Shown here: positions 44,477 to 53,752 of the stretch, in pieces
Numbering within the stretch: position 1 is the first letter of the stretch
Layout: each line of letters starts with the position of its first letter
Source of the DNA: an uncultured Gemmatimonadota bacterium
Lineage (GTDB): Bacteria > Gemmatimonadota > Gemmatimonadetes > Longimicrobiales > Longimicrobiaceae
Reading direction: 5' to 3'
Length of the DNA: 64,000 nucleotides
Assembly: GCA_902805735.1 (NCBI GenBank)
Contig: CADCTW010000243.1
Span: 1 to 64,000 of the forward strand
Position numbers and translations under genes: made by a program
Notes under the pieces: model-generated
Told to the model about the DNA's origin: nothing
The model's input: the letters and a program-made list of their open reading frames with translations, nothing else
The model's database searches: none

Positions 44477-45087
44477 TACGGGGTATCCCGCGCGGGTTGC
44501 GGATGCAAGCGCCTGTCACACATCCACTTACGCAGGTAGGCCGCGCTGTTTCCCCGCTGATCCCTACTGCGTCAGTAGGCCACATTCCGGCAGAACTGAG
44601 GCCGAGTAGGGCGGAACCGATACCAGTTCACCCAACCCGAGGACACGCGCTACTTACTGGAGAGGCGTCCGCTCTGATGGGTCGCACTCTCACACACTGG
44701 GGACCGCCCGTGCCGGGCCGCAGCACAGCGTGCGGAACCGACGCCGTGGGAACTGATATAGCGGCTGTGAGATTGCCGCGGAGGTGCTCGGCCGTCTTGT
44801 GGGCTTCACGGGATCACCCCCCCGGCGGAGCGAACCTTCAAAACAGTCTGATGGTGTGTCGGGATCCCCGGCCCGGGTGAAGTTGCCCAGGGAAAGGACA
44901 TACGCACCTCAGCCGCCGTCCTGCACCGCAGAGAACGGGCGCCTCCCGCTCTCGTGGCATCCGAAATCCCGTTATACGCCATCACCGAGGACGGACCGAG
45001 CATCTGGCATCTCATACTGAACCAGCGGGGGTAGCACCGTGTAGGGAAAGATGCTCGGGCTGTGCCGGCACCAGATCAGGATTAGAC
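44477..45087. other. Gene-poor left end of element 2
   Basis: About 610 nt. The ORF at 44449-44880 crosses the att copy and lacks coding character. No promoter or repeat that I can defend was seen. Such non-coding ends are common beside att sites. Confidence 0.4.
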
Positions 45088-45540
45088 GTGATTACAAAGC
45101 GGAAGTACCCCCTGCCGGGGTTCCTTGTTGGCACGCTCGATCAGGAGGCGTATCAGCGGTGGCTCAGCCGAAAGGCGAACGCTCACAAGCGGCGGGACCG
45201 TGCGCGGGTCAATCCTATGTCCACGCGGGAGAGTTACATGCTGGCCATGCACGAGGCCGTGCTCCGCAGCGGTGGGAACGATGAGTACACTGGGCTACGT
45301 CTCCGTTGGGATCTTGTCAGCACCTACGACAACGTGCGGTCTGGCGCCGAAGGGCGCGCGTACAAGAAGTCGCTCGCGGATCTACCGACGGTTGATCACG
45401 TTGGTGATGGACTTGGTTCGGCTGATTTTACGATCTGCTCCTGGCGGGTCAACGACGCTAAAAACGATCTCACAATGGAAGAGTTCCTCGAGGTGTGCCG
45501 ACTTGTGCTGCGGCATCAGGACGCTGCGCGATGCTCTTGA
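45088..45540 (+). CDS. HNH-like protein, copy 1
   Basis: 150 residues from GTG 45088. The C-terminal part LPTVDHVGDGLG and ICSWRVNDAKNDLTMEEF near 110-140 has the D-H and N-x-x-K spacing of HNH (His-Me finger) nucleases, although one usual His/Asn position is unclear. It is nearly identical in plan to the protein at the right end (from 63586): PGFLVGTLDQEAYQRWLSRKA versus PEFLVGTLDQAAYQRWLSRKA. Probably a small endonuclease tied to element ends. Confidence 0.6.
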   Translation: MITKRKYPLPGFLVGTLDQEAYQRWLSRKANAHKRRDRARVNPMSTRESYMLAMHEAVLRSGGNDEYTGLRLRWDLVSTYDNVRSGAEGRAYKKSLADLPTVDHVGDGLGSADFTICSWRVNDAKNDLTMEEFLEVCRLVLRHQDAARCS

Positions 45541-45765
45541 CCGATCAGGTGAGCGGGAGCATCGGTTACCTCCTGGGTACCGGGGAACCGCAGTTCCAGG
45601 CGACGTGTGAAGGAGCGGGGAGAGGAGACCCCACGGACCGGCTGATGGAGGCCGGTGACGAACTCCCCCCGACGCTTCCCCGGTGACGAACCAACCCCGA
45701 TTGGCCCGGTGTGTGGGAGGGGCGGCTGGAACTCCCGCCGTCGGCTGCTCCTCGGCAGCCGAACC

Positions 45766-46812
45766 CTACTGCGGCGGGGGAATAGCTGCCAGGGCCGTCT
45801 TTAGCGCGGCCCAGGTGAGGACGCCGACACCATGGGACGCGAACCGGGCTGGGAGTGGGCAACCGCGTACAGCTTCAGTGATGACGGATCGCAGTGCGGC
45901 CCCACAGGCTGATCGCGGTAGCCCGATCCGGGTCTCGATCCACTCGAGGGCACACGCGGCGAGTCCCGTTGCGATCGCAGCAGCCTCACTGGTACCAGTT
46001 CCGCCAGTGTAGCGTCCTGAAGGATCCGCGGTGGGCGCATCGCTCCCGTGGTACCCTGAACTCAATGGCGCCATAGTATTTAGGCCGAGCGCAACGAACT
46101 CTGGTTTGCCGGGATTACGCGAGGCCTGAGCCGGGGCGCACAACCCTGAGAGTCGCTCCGCAGTCGAATCCAGAAAGGCAGGACCCTGGCTCGAGTGCGG
46201 CCAGACACGTCCGTTCAAATCGCAAGCCCCCACCGAGAACATGCTCGAGGCGCATCCTGGGAAGTTGACCGTCCCAGGACCAAGGAGACCCTCGTTACCA
46301 GCGGGACTGAAGCAAATCACGCCTGACTGGTTTATCTCATCCAGGAGCTCAGTAATCGAAGCACGCCCGGGCCAAACCCAAGGTCCGGGGGTGGGCTCTT
46401 TGTCGAATCCTGCTGCCAAGTAGATCAGGTCGACATGTGCATCGAGCGCAACTCTCAGTGCGGCTTCCACGCGAGCAAACGTGTACAGCCCGTTCTCGGA
46501 AGCTTTGATCGCGATGATAGAGGCCTCCGGAGCGACGCCCGCATACTCACCGGCTGAGCATGTCCCGCGCCCCGCAACGAGCCCCGCCATGAATGTCCCA
46601 TGAATGTTGCTGTCGCGTAGCGCCCCTGCCGTCCGGGTCAGAACCGGACGTAAGATACTCCTGCTCGCGCGCCGGTCGACGCTCGGCTTCAAATCAGGAT
46701 GGTTTACGTCGACCCCAGTGTCGATGATCGCGACGCGAACTCCACGGCCCGTTGGATCATCCGAAGCAAGTCCGAGCACTCTCCGGACGGCGCTCTGGTT
46801 CGAGCTTGGCAA
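45766..46812 (-). CDS. Subtilisin-like serine protease (S8 family)
   Basis: 348 residues. The catalytic triad is visible: IIDTGVDVNHPD (Asp 31), NIHGTFMAGLVAG (His 71) and TGGTGTSEAAAIATGLAA (Ser near 288); the oxyanion Asn is in SPAGNEG near 172. There is no signal peptide or long propeptide, so it probably acts in the cytoplasm. It lies 12 nt after a 127-aa gene on the same strand. Cytoplasmic proteases paired with small partners occur in RiPP maturation and in antiphage systems; which applies here is not evident. Confidence 0.85.
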   Translation of the reverse strand: MPSSNQSAVRRVLGLASDDPTGRGVRVAIIDTGVDVNHPDLKPSVDRRASRSILRPVLTRTAGALRDSNIHGTFMAGLVAGRGTCSAGEYAGVAPEASIIAIKASENGLYTFARVEAALRVALDAHVDLIYLAAGFDKEPTPGPWVWPGRASITELLDEINQSGVICFSPAGNEGLLGPGTVNFPGCASSMFSVGACDLNGRVWPHSSQGPAFLDSTAERLSGLCAPAQASRNPGKPEFVALGLNTMAPLSSGYHGSDAPTADPSGRYTGGTGTSEAAAIATGLAACALEWIETRIGLPRSACGAALRSVITEAVRGCPLPARFASHGVGVLTWAALKTALAAIPPPQ

Positions 46813-46824
46813 GGCTGGACTCCG

Positions 46825-47208
46825 TTAGTTCGAGGCCGGGAGGATGTGCCGCGGCTTCCACGCGGGACCAGGATTGCAGCAGGCGTCGGCCGAATCGACG
46901 AACTGCGACAAAGGCGCATACGCTTCAGCCGGGTTCAAAGGACCAAACCCGCCGAGGCGGAAAGTGCTCGGAAACGCAAGGCGGATGCCTGTGGACTGTA
47001 GGATGCGAGCGAGGCGCAGCACGCCCGAGCGGCTGATCCCTATGAACAGCACTATACCGGTGCGCCGACACCAAGCTGTTGGTACGGCCCCCACGGAAAG
47101 CGCCGCAAGCAGCAACCTGAGCACAAGGGCGTGGGAGGATGGGAGATCGATGCGGAACCGGACCGGTTCGGCGCGGAGAAGACGAGAAACGCTGTTAGAT
47201 GCGGGCAT
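46825..47208 (-). CDS. Small partner of the subtilase, unknown function
   Basis: 127 residues from an ATG at 47208; the longer ORF to 47550 overlaps a plus-strand gene and is not credible. Two hydrophobic segments (ALVLRLLLAALSVGAV near 26-41; GIVLFIGISRSGVLRLARIL near 50-69) precede a C-terminal part with SADACCNPGPAWKPRHI. It is immediately upstream of the protease and probably co-transcribed. It could be a substrate, inhibitor or membrane anchor. No family recognised. Confidence 0.5.
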   Translation of the reverse strand: MPASNSVSRLLRAEPVRFRIDLPSSHALVLRLLLAALSVGAVPTAWCRRTGIVLFIGISRSGVLRLARILQSTGIRLAFPSTFRLGGFGPLNPAEAYAPLSQFVDSADACCNPGPAWKPRHILPASN

Positions 47209-47501
47209 AGTTAGCACTGGGCTTGAGGGTGCGAGGCAAGTCGAACCTGCAACAGTTGATGGTGTCCGCACAACCATGCGCCGCCAGCTCAGGGGAGTGG
47301 CGGGGTCAGACTTTGGGGTGCCATACCGGGCGGAGTGCAGTACACGGAGGAAGGCGAGTGCTGCTGCGGGGTGTCTACAAGTGCCCAATGGGCCGAGGGC
47401 GGACGGTGTAGTTACGAATCGCCGGTGCCACGCATTCGTCCTTCCGTTCGTGAGGGGCCGGACAGGAGTTCCGGCCCGATCCCTCCGAACGGGAGTGCGC
47501 G

Positions 47502-48524
47502 ATGGGGACCAGGTTGTCGGAGCGGCCGCCGCTCGCATGGTCGCTTGCACGGCAGGCGGTGTTCGACCGTTGCAAGCGCCGCTACCTGCACCGATACTAC
47601 TCCGGCTGGGGGGGGTGGTCTTCCGATGCCCCTGCGCTGGCGCGGCTCGCGTACGCCCACGGCAAGCTGACCACCCTGCAGCTCGCGCTCGGGACAGCAG
47701 TTCACGCAGCTGCGCGGGAACTCGCCGCCGCGCTCCTCGACAGGCGGCCGCTCCCGAAGCTGGACCAGGTTCGCGCCCGAGTAAAGGCGGCGATGAACGA
47801 TGTCGTCCGCTCCTCCCGCGATGTCGAAGCGTTCCTGCTCCAGCCTCGCGCCCATCCCATGCTGCAGGAGGTGTACTACGGGGGCGGATTGACGGCGGAG
47901 GCGATCGCGCGGACGGCCGAGCGCCTCGAACGCTGCACCGACTCGCTCGTCGGTTCTCCCCTCTGGGTGGAGCTTGCCGCCCTCCCGCAGGCCTCCATCC
48001 TCCTGGTGGACAGCCTCGAGATCCACCGGCTCGACGGGGTGCCCGTATATGCTGCGCCGGATCTCGCGTACCTCTCCGGACCGGACGCGGCCACCATCGT
48101 GGACTTCAAGACCGGGAATGCACACGAGGATGAGGTCCTCGGCCAGCTGGCGCTGTATGCGTTCGCCCTCCGCGAGGGCATGGGGGAGGCGGCGCCGAAC
48201 GCATGGCGCGGGCGTGCCATCCTCCTGGACAGCGGCGAGGAGCTGACCTGCGATCTGACTGCCGCAGACCTCGAGTCGGCCGGGGTTCGCGCGCAGGAGG
48301 GGTACGGTGGAATGCTCGCGCTGCTCACAGATGTCGAGGCGAACATCCCCGCGCCGGCGTCGGCCTTCCCCTTGGCGCCGAGGAGAGCCGGTTGTCCGGC
48401 GTGCCCCTTCTGGGAGATCTGCGAGGACGAGGTCCGCAACTCCACGGTGGTGCCACGCGGTCCCGGCCGAGCAGCCGCGGGAGAGCCGGTGGGTGCGGCG
48501 TCGCGCGACCGGAGCCCGGTGTGA
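47502..48524 (+). CDS. Cas4/RecB-like PD-(D/E)XK nuclease
   Basis: 340 residues. YAAPDLAYL and ATIVDFKTGN near 185-207 give the D...D-x-K active site of RecB-type nucleases, and GQLALYAFALREG supplies the QxxxY motif. FDRCKRRYL near 21-29 with C-terminal CPACPFWEIC near 302-311 matches the four-cysteine iron-sulfur layout of Cas4/AddB. No other cas gene or CRISPR array is in the window, so it is a stand-alone Cas4-like nuclease. The stop overlaps the sigma gene start (TGATG). Confidence 0.8.
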   Translation: MGTRLSERPPLAWSLARQAVFDRCKRRYLHRYYSGWGGWSSDAPALARLAYAHGKLTTLQLALGTAVHAAARELAAALLDRRPLPKLDQVRARVKAAMNDVVRSSRDVEAFLLQPRAHPMLQEVYYGGGLTAEAIARTAERLERCTDSLVGSPLWVELAALPQASILLVDSLEIHRLDGVPVYAAPDLAYLSGPDAATIVDFKTGNAHEDEVLGQLALYAFALREGMGEAAPNAWRGRAILLDSGEELTCDLTAADLESAGVRAQEGYGGMLALLTDVEANIPAPASAFPLAPRRAGCPACPFWEICEDEVRNSTVVPRGPGRAAAGEPVGAASRDRSPV

Positions 48525-49168
48525 TGCCCGCGACGCCGCGCGGGAGCCTTGTTCCGCTCATGCATCGGGCTGTGGGCGGTGACGAAGGCGCGCTCGAAGA
48601 GTTTCTCGTGCGCGTGTACCGGATTGCGCGGGCGTTCGTCAGGCGGCGCCTGCCGCGTTCGGCGGACGATACGTTCGTCGAGGACACGGCGGTGGAAACC
48701 GTGGGCCGGGTGGCGCTCGCATTCACAGCGTGTCGCGCGGGGACTGAGGGCGGGGTCGTGGCGTGGATCCTTGAGGTGGCGCGAAACACAGCCATCGACC
48801 TGCACCGGCAGGAGTTGCGGCGGGCTCTCGCGGGCGCGCTGGAGGACCTCGACACGACTGTATGCGACTCGACGCCCGCTCCCGATATCCTCACCCAGTC
48901 CGAAGACGCGTTGCTGGATCTCCTGGCCGAGACGCATGCCGCCCTGCCCCCCGATCTGCAGCTCCTCCTCTGGGCCCGCCTGATCGATGGAGCCACGTGG
49001 GCTGAGGCGGGGGAGGATGTGGGAACCACGCCCGCTGGGGCGAAGCGGCGTTACCAGCGCGCTCAGGCGCGCTTGCGCCGCGAACTCGTCCGCCGCATTC
49101 ATCAGTTGCCCGAGCCGAAGCGCGACCTCGTGATTCAGCGCCTGTCTGCGTTCGGGGTACGAATCTGA
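48524..49168 (+). CDS. ECF/sigma-70-like factor, paralogue 3
   Basis: 214 residues. Region 2 is divergent (VEDTAVETVGRVALAF, GVVAWILEVARNTAIDLHRQELR near 80-103) and region 4 has TWAEAGEDVGTTPAGAKRRYQRAQARLRRELVRRI near 163-197. Homologous to the factors at 27754 and 30706. Translationally coupled to the Cas4-like nuclease, an unusual pairing that suggests the sigma factor's regulon includes DNA processing. Confidence 0.72.
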   Translation: MPATPRGSLVPLMHRAVGGDEGALEEFLVRVYRIARAFVRRRLPRSADDTFVEDTAVETVGRVALAFTACRAGTEGGVVAWILEVARNTAIDLHRQELRRALAGALEDLDTTVCDSTPAPDILTQSEDALLDLLAETHAALPPDLQLLLWARLIDGATWAEAGEDVGTTPAGAKRRYQRAQARLRRELVRRIHQLPEPKRDLVIQRLSAFGVRI

Positions 49169-49277
49169 CCGAAGAGGCGAAGCGGCCGCCGTCCGCCGGC
49201 GCACAGCGTGCGTCGGCGCGGTCGGCGCGTACCGCCGGGGCACACCCCAGCTGTGCTGGCGCACAGAGAGAATCGTT

Positions 49278-49472
49278 GTGGCCAAAGACAACACGCGTGA
49301 CGGGACACAACCCCTCGGCGACCGCGCCGGCGCCCTCCTCGGGCGGGTGACGCCCGAGGAGGTTGAGCGGGCACGCTCTGACGCCGAGAAGTCGGAGCCG
49401 GAAGTAGACGCGCTCGCTCGCGCCGCGGCCGAGAAAGCCATGCGGCAACGCCCGAAAGGGAAGGGGGACTGA
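49278..49472 (+). CDS. Small hydrophilic protein after sigma factor 3
   Basis: 64 residues, helical, charged (EEVERARSDAEKSEPEVDALARAAAEKAM) with a basic C-terminus. Occupies the same place as the 72-aa protein after sigma factor 2. No known family. A hairpin terminator follows about 70 nt later. Confidence 0.5.
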   Translation: MAKDNTRDGTQPLGDRAGALLGRVTPEEVERARSDAEKSEPEVDALARAAAEKAMRQRPKGKGD

Positions 49473-49542
49473 CCCCGTGCCGGGCCGACGTCGGGACCGT
49501 GTGAGTGACGGGGCGCGCGGCGGCAACAGGAACGCGGGTTGG

Positions 49543-49571
49543 GCCCCCGCTGGTCGCTGACCGGCGGGGGC
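49543..49571 (+). terminator. Hairpin terminator
   Basis: GCCCCCGCTGGTC and GACCGGCGGGGGC pair over 13 positions (one G-U) around GCT, followed by TCACACAC. Ends the Cas4-like/sigma transcript. Confidence 0.7.
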
Positions 49572-49875
49572 TCACACACGTCGCGTCTGAAGGCGCTCCA
49601 TGCACGCTGAGGCTGCCCACAGCGCGCTCGTACGCGACCGATTACCCGGTCTGCATCCCGTAGGAAGCCGCCGCTTCAGTCTCATCCTTCGGCGGCAGCG
49701 CGTGCGAACACGTCGGGCGGTGTACGTCTCTGTTCCGTGGAAGTCGACAGCACTACATTAGGCGCGCGGCGCCAGAAGAACTCTCTTTCCGGCCGGTGCT
49801 GCATCTCCCCTTCTCGGTCGAATGCTTGACCGCGGCGCTCCTGTCGCGCGGTCCGGCCCTCCCACGTACGATCCC

Positions 49876-52800
49876 ATGGACGTCTTCGCTCTTCGCGAAT
49901 CGCTGATCGGCGAGTACTCCGGGTTTGCCCGGTCGTTCACGAACATCCGCGCGCGTGACCTGAACGAGCCGATTGCCGACGCGTACGAGAGCGGCCGCTT
50001 CTGGCCGGAGCCACTCGTCCAGATCAACCCGCGCTTCAAACCAGGAAGGAGTGTCGGCGAGCTCGTCGGCCAGGGGGATCTGCATCCCGCCTGCGCCAAG
50101 CTGTTCGACATCGGCCTCTACCAGCACCAGGAGTTCGCGATCGCCCTCGCGGCACAGGGCGAGAGCTTCGTCGTCACGACTGGTACGGGTTCAGGCAAGT
50201 CGCTCGCCTTCTTCATCCCGATCGTTGATGCGGTGCTCAGTGCTAAGGAGCAGGATCCGAGGCCTCGCACGCGCGCGATTGTCATCTACCCGATGAACGC
50301 GCTCGCGAACTCGCAGCTCGAGGAGCTCAAGAAGTTCTTGGGTGAGACGGGCCCGGTGACGTTCGCGCGGTACACGGGCCAGGAGGACCCAGAGGAACGG
50401 GAGCGGATCCGGCACAATCCGCCGGACATCCTTCTCACGAATTTTATGATGTTGGAATTGTTGATGACGCGGCAGGCACCGCTGGATTGTGCGGTGATCC
50501 GCAACTGCGAGGGGTTGCGTTTCCTCGTGCTGGACGAACTGCATACCTACCGCGGGCGACAGGGAGCCGACGTCGCGATGCTTGTTCGCCGCGTGCGGGA
50601 GCGCCTCACCGACGGTGACCTGCAGTGTATCGGGACCTCCGCGACGATGGCGGGCGGGAGCGGGCTCGCGGACGCCAACCGGAGGGTGGCGGAGGTCGCC
50701 TCACGGCTGTTCGCCACCAGGATCAGCGAGTTCAACATCGTCACGGAGGATCTCGAGCGGGCTACGAATCCCGCGGAGACAGCCGAAACCGTGCGTGACC
50801 AGCTTGGCGCCGCCCTCGACGCCGGGATCTCAGATACAATCAGCAACGCTGGGCTGCGCGAGCATCCGCTCGCCATCTGGATCGAGACCCAACTCGGCCT
50901 CGCCCGTCCAGATGGGGAGAAGTGGGTGCGTGCACGCCCGATGACGCTGGCTGAAGCAGCGAAACGGCTCGCGGACGACGCGGGCCGCACCGAGGAGGCT
51001 TGTGCGGATGCGCTCCGCCGCTTCCTCCTTGTAGCATCGACTCCGGAGGCGGACCGGCTGAACACTCCGGGGGGCGAAGGGCCGTTCTTCGCATTCAAGC
51101 TCCACCAGTTCATCAGCGGCGCCGGTGTCGCGTACACCACGCTCGATCCACCGGGCAAGCGCATCGTGGTGCTCGACGGACAGCGGTACCTACCTGGCGA
51201 CGAGACCCGGCGGCTGTACCCCACGTACTTCTGCCGGAACTGCGGCCAGGAGTACCACCCCGTGCGCCTGCGCCGCCAGCGCGATCAGCAGGTGGTGCTC
51301 CCCCGGGAGATCGACGACATGCCCGCCCGCCGCGAAGACGCGGATGGGCTGGAGCACGATGCCGACGAGGATGCGACGTCGGAGCGGCTGGGCTTCGTCA
51401 CCCCAGCCAGTGCCTTCCCGGGCGACGAGCCGCTGGATTTCCAGGGCCGCGTACAGGACTACCCGGAAACCTGGACCGAGGTGACCCGGTCCGGGGAGGA
51501 GCGCCTCAAGCCGAGCCACCGCGCCCTCGAGGTCCAGCGGCTTCTGGTCGCGCGGGACGGTGTGGTCGCCACGCAGGGTACACCCATCTGGTTCCTGCCG
51601 GGGAAGTTCCGTCACTGCATCCGCTGCAGAGAGACGCACGGCGCGCAGGGTAAGGACATCAACCGCCTGGCCGGCCTCTCCGCGGAAGGGCGCAGCTCGG
51701 CGACGACGGTGCTCGTGTCCGGCGCGCTGCGCTGGATGCATGGCCGGCGGATGCCGGAGCGGCCGCACCAGCGGAAGCTGCTCGCGTTTACCGACAACCG
51801 GCAAGACGCCGCGCTGCAGGCAGGGCACTTCAACGACTTCACCTTCGTCTGCATCCTGCGGGCGGCGATCGACCGCGCCCTGCGCAGCTCGGGTCCATCC
51901 GGGCTCGAAGACAAAAACATCGGATCGGCGGTCGCGGCCGCGCTGGGCTTCGACCGGGAGATTCGGCCCGGCGAGCACCCGCCGCGGACGCATCTGCGCG
52001 AATGGCTGTTCGACACCGAAATCTCGCCTGCGGACTTCGAGCTCGCGAAGCAGACGCTCCGGCAGGTGCTCGCACACCGTGCGTGGCACGACCAGCGCCG
52101 CGGCTGGCGGTACACGAACCCAAATCTCGAAGAACTCCGGCTGCTCCGGGTGGAGTACCGCGATCTCGCCGCATTCTGCAGGGATGAGAAGCATTTCGTG
52201 CGCACCCCGGAACTGCTCCGGCGGGCGAGCCCGGCCGTGCGTGAGAAGGTGTTCCGCCTGCTGCTCGATCACCTACGGAAGGGGCTCGCGGTGGACGCGG
52301 CCTCCCTCGATCCGCAGGCGCTTGAACAGGTGCGCGAGACGTCCTTCAAGCTCCTCCGGACTCCGTGGGGATTCGGCCGCGGGACGGACGACAAGCCGCA
52401 GGGGTGGCGCTGGCTCGTAGTGGAGCCCGTGCAGCGCGGCCGCTGGACGCTCGCGGACGAGGACCTGCTGCTGCGCGGTGGGATGCAGACCAGCCTGGGC
52501 CGGCTGCTCCGGTCACCTAAGCTGTGGGAGAACGCCGCCGCCAGCGGGCTGAAGCGCGGCGATTATCTGGAGCTGCTCAACGCGCTGCTCGGGGCCGCGA
52601 TGGCCGGTGGCTACGTTCGCCGTTACGAGCAGACACCCTTCCGTGCCCCCGGGTACCAGCTGAACAGCTTGGCGGTGCGGTTTCGCAGCGACGAGCCGGC
52701 GGAGCGGGCGAATCGCTTCTTCGCTGACCTGTACCGCTCCATGGCGGAGGTCCTCGCGCTGCCGGGACACCCGCTGTTCGACTTGGAGGCCCGCGAGCAC

Positions 52801-53397
52801 ACGGCCCAGGTGGATGCCAAGGTCCGCGAGATCCGCGAGATGCGCTTCCGCTTCGGGGATAAGGAGCGGAAGGTCCTGGCGTCTCCAGGTTTAGAAGGCG
52901 CGCGCGCGGTGGGGGAGAGCGCCCGCTTCCTGCCGACGCTGGTCTGCTCGCCCACTATGGAGCTCGGCGTGGACATCTCCGCGCTGAACGCCGTGTACCT
53001 GCGCAACGTACCGCCCACGCCCGCCAACTACGTGCAGCGCGCCGGTCGGGCGGGGCGAAGCGGGCAGGCCGCCCTGGTGGTCACGTACTGCGCCGCCCGC
53101 AGTCCTCACGACCAGTACTTCTTCCGTGATCCCCGCGCGATGGTGCACGGGGACGTGAAGCCGCCGCTCCTTGACCTCGCGAACCGGGAGTTGATCGAGA
53201 GCCACCTACAGGCGGTGTGGCTCGCGTGCACCGGCGTGGAGCTGCAGGGCTCCATCGCGGAGCTGCTCCAGCTCGACCGGCCCGGGCTTCCGCTCCGTGC
53301 CGACCGTGTGGCGGAGCTGCGGAAGGAGGGAATCGCCCAGGAGGCGGCTCGCCGCGGCGCGCGGCGTGCTGCTCCCCCGGAACTTTTTTCTGAATGA
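49876..53397 (+). CDS. Lhr/MrfA-like DEAD-box helicase, C-terminus apparently missing
   Basis: 1173 residues from ATG 49876 (MDVFALRESLIGEY, a usual family start; ATG 49822 is the upstream alternative). Walker A TGTGSGKS near 106, DELHTYRG near 224, GTSATM near 253, and the second lobe with PTMELGVDISALN and YVQRAGRAGRSGQ near 1032-1065. CRNCGQEYHP near 455 and CIRCRETH near 580 are possible zinc ligands. Relatives of this type normally continue for some 500 residues including a DUF1998/MZB zinc domain; here translation stops soon after the helicase core (APPELFSE). Either truncated by a rearrangement or a DrmA-like form lacking its DUF1998 partner. Confidence 0.75.
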   Translation: MDVFALRESLIGEYSGFARSFTNIRARDLNEPIADAYESGRFWPEPLVQINPRFKPGRSVGELVGQGDLHPACAKLFDIGLYQHQEFAIALAAQGESFVVTTGTGSGKSLAFFIPIVDAVLSAKEQDPRPRTRAIVIYPMNALANSQLEELKKFLGETGPVTFARYTGQEDPEERERIRHNPPDILLTNFMMLELLMTRQAPLDCAVIRNCEGLRFLVLDELHTYRGRQGADVAMLVRRVRERLTDGDLQCIGTSATMAGGSGLADANRRVAEVASRLFATRISEFNIVTEDLERATNPAETAETVRDQLGAALDAGISDTISNAGLREHPLAIWIETQLGLARPDGEKWVRARPMTLAEAAKRLADDAGRTEEACADALRRFLLVASTPEADRLNTPGGEGPFFAFKLHQFISGAGVAYTTLDPPGKRIVVLDGQRYLPGDETRRLYPTYFCRNCGQEYHPVRLRRQRDQQVVLPREIDDMPARREDADGLEHDADEDATSERLGFVTPASAFPGDEPLDFQGRVQDYPETWTEVTRSGEERLKPSHRALEVQRLLVARDGVVATQGTPIWFLPGKFRHCIRCRETHGAQGKDINRLAGLSAEGRSSATTVLVSGALRWMHGRRMPERPHQRKLLAFTDNRQDAALQAGHFNDFTFVCILRAAIDRALRSSGPSGLEDKNIGSAVAAALGFDREIRPGEHPPRTHLREWLFDTEISPADFELAKQTLRQVLAHRAWHDQRRGWRYTNPNLEELRLLRVEYRDLAAFCRDEKHFVRTPELLRRASPAVREKVFRLLLDHLRKGLAVDAASLDPQALEQVRETSFKLLRTPWGFGRGTDDKPQGWRWLVVEPVQRGRWTLADEDLLLRGGMQTSLGRLLRSPKLWENAAASGLKRGDYLELLNALLGAAMAGGYVRRYEQTPFRAPGYQLNSLAVRFRSDEPAERANRFFADLYRSMAEVLALPGHPLFDLEAREHTAQVDAKVREIREMRFRFGDKERKVLASPGLEGARAVGESARFLPTLVCSPTMELGVDISALNAVYLRNVPPTPANYVQRAGRAGRSGQAALVVTYCAARSPHDQYFFRDPRAMVHGDVKPPLLDLANRELIESHLQAVWLACTGVELQGSIAELLQLDRPGLPLRADRVAELRKEGIAQEAARRGARRAAPPELFSE

Positions 53398-53752
53398 CGT
53401 AATGCGGCATTGCGAGTCACGCGGAAGGGTTGGGTGGACGGCGATTGGAGCGATGTACTGTTTCGGGAAGCCGGACCTGACTCCGGGCGATGCGGGGGCT
53501 CGCGCGCAAAAGCGAGCGCAGGCCGCATCGGTGTGGCGACCAACCTGAGCAGCCAAGCCGGGGATCAGGTCCGATTGTATCCCTCAGGCTGGTAGCGCGG
53601 CGCAGTCTGCTCATACTGCGGGCGCGAGCAGACACCGCATGATGCGCCCCCAAACTCTTTCGATCTTTGCCGCGGAGGACACGCATCCCCCGCAGTTCAT
53701 CCGCCAATGGCAGAGCGTTGCATGGTCCGGACGCTCCCGCCGACGCCTGCGC
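53398..53752. other. Spacer after the truncated helicase
   Basis: 355 nt with no credible gene; short ORFs on both strands lack coding character, and I do not see helicase C-terminal sequence (DUF1998-like) in any frame. The break of the helicase probably lies at its left edge. Confidence 0.4.

Noticed and set aside
44449-44880. 143-aa ORF starting inside att copy 2
   Set aside because: It begins in the tRNA-derived core and shows no coding bias or recognisable domain.
46844-48133. 429-aa plus-strand ORF across the subtilase partner and Cas4-like gene
   Set aside because: It is antisense to one credible gene and out of frame with another; Arg/Pro-rich composition marks it as a shadow.
47876-49579. 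567-aa minus-strand ORF opposite the Cas4-like and sigma genes
   Set aside because: Both plus-strand genes have clear motifs and coupled starts; the minus ORF is Ser/Arg-rich without motifs.
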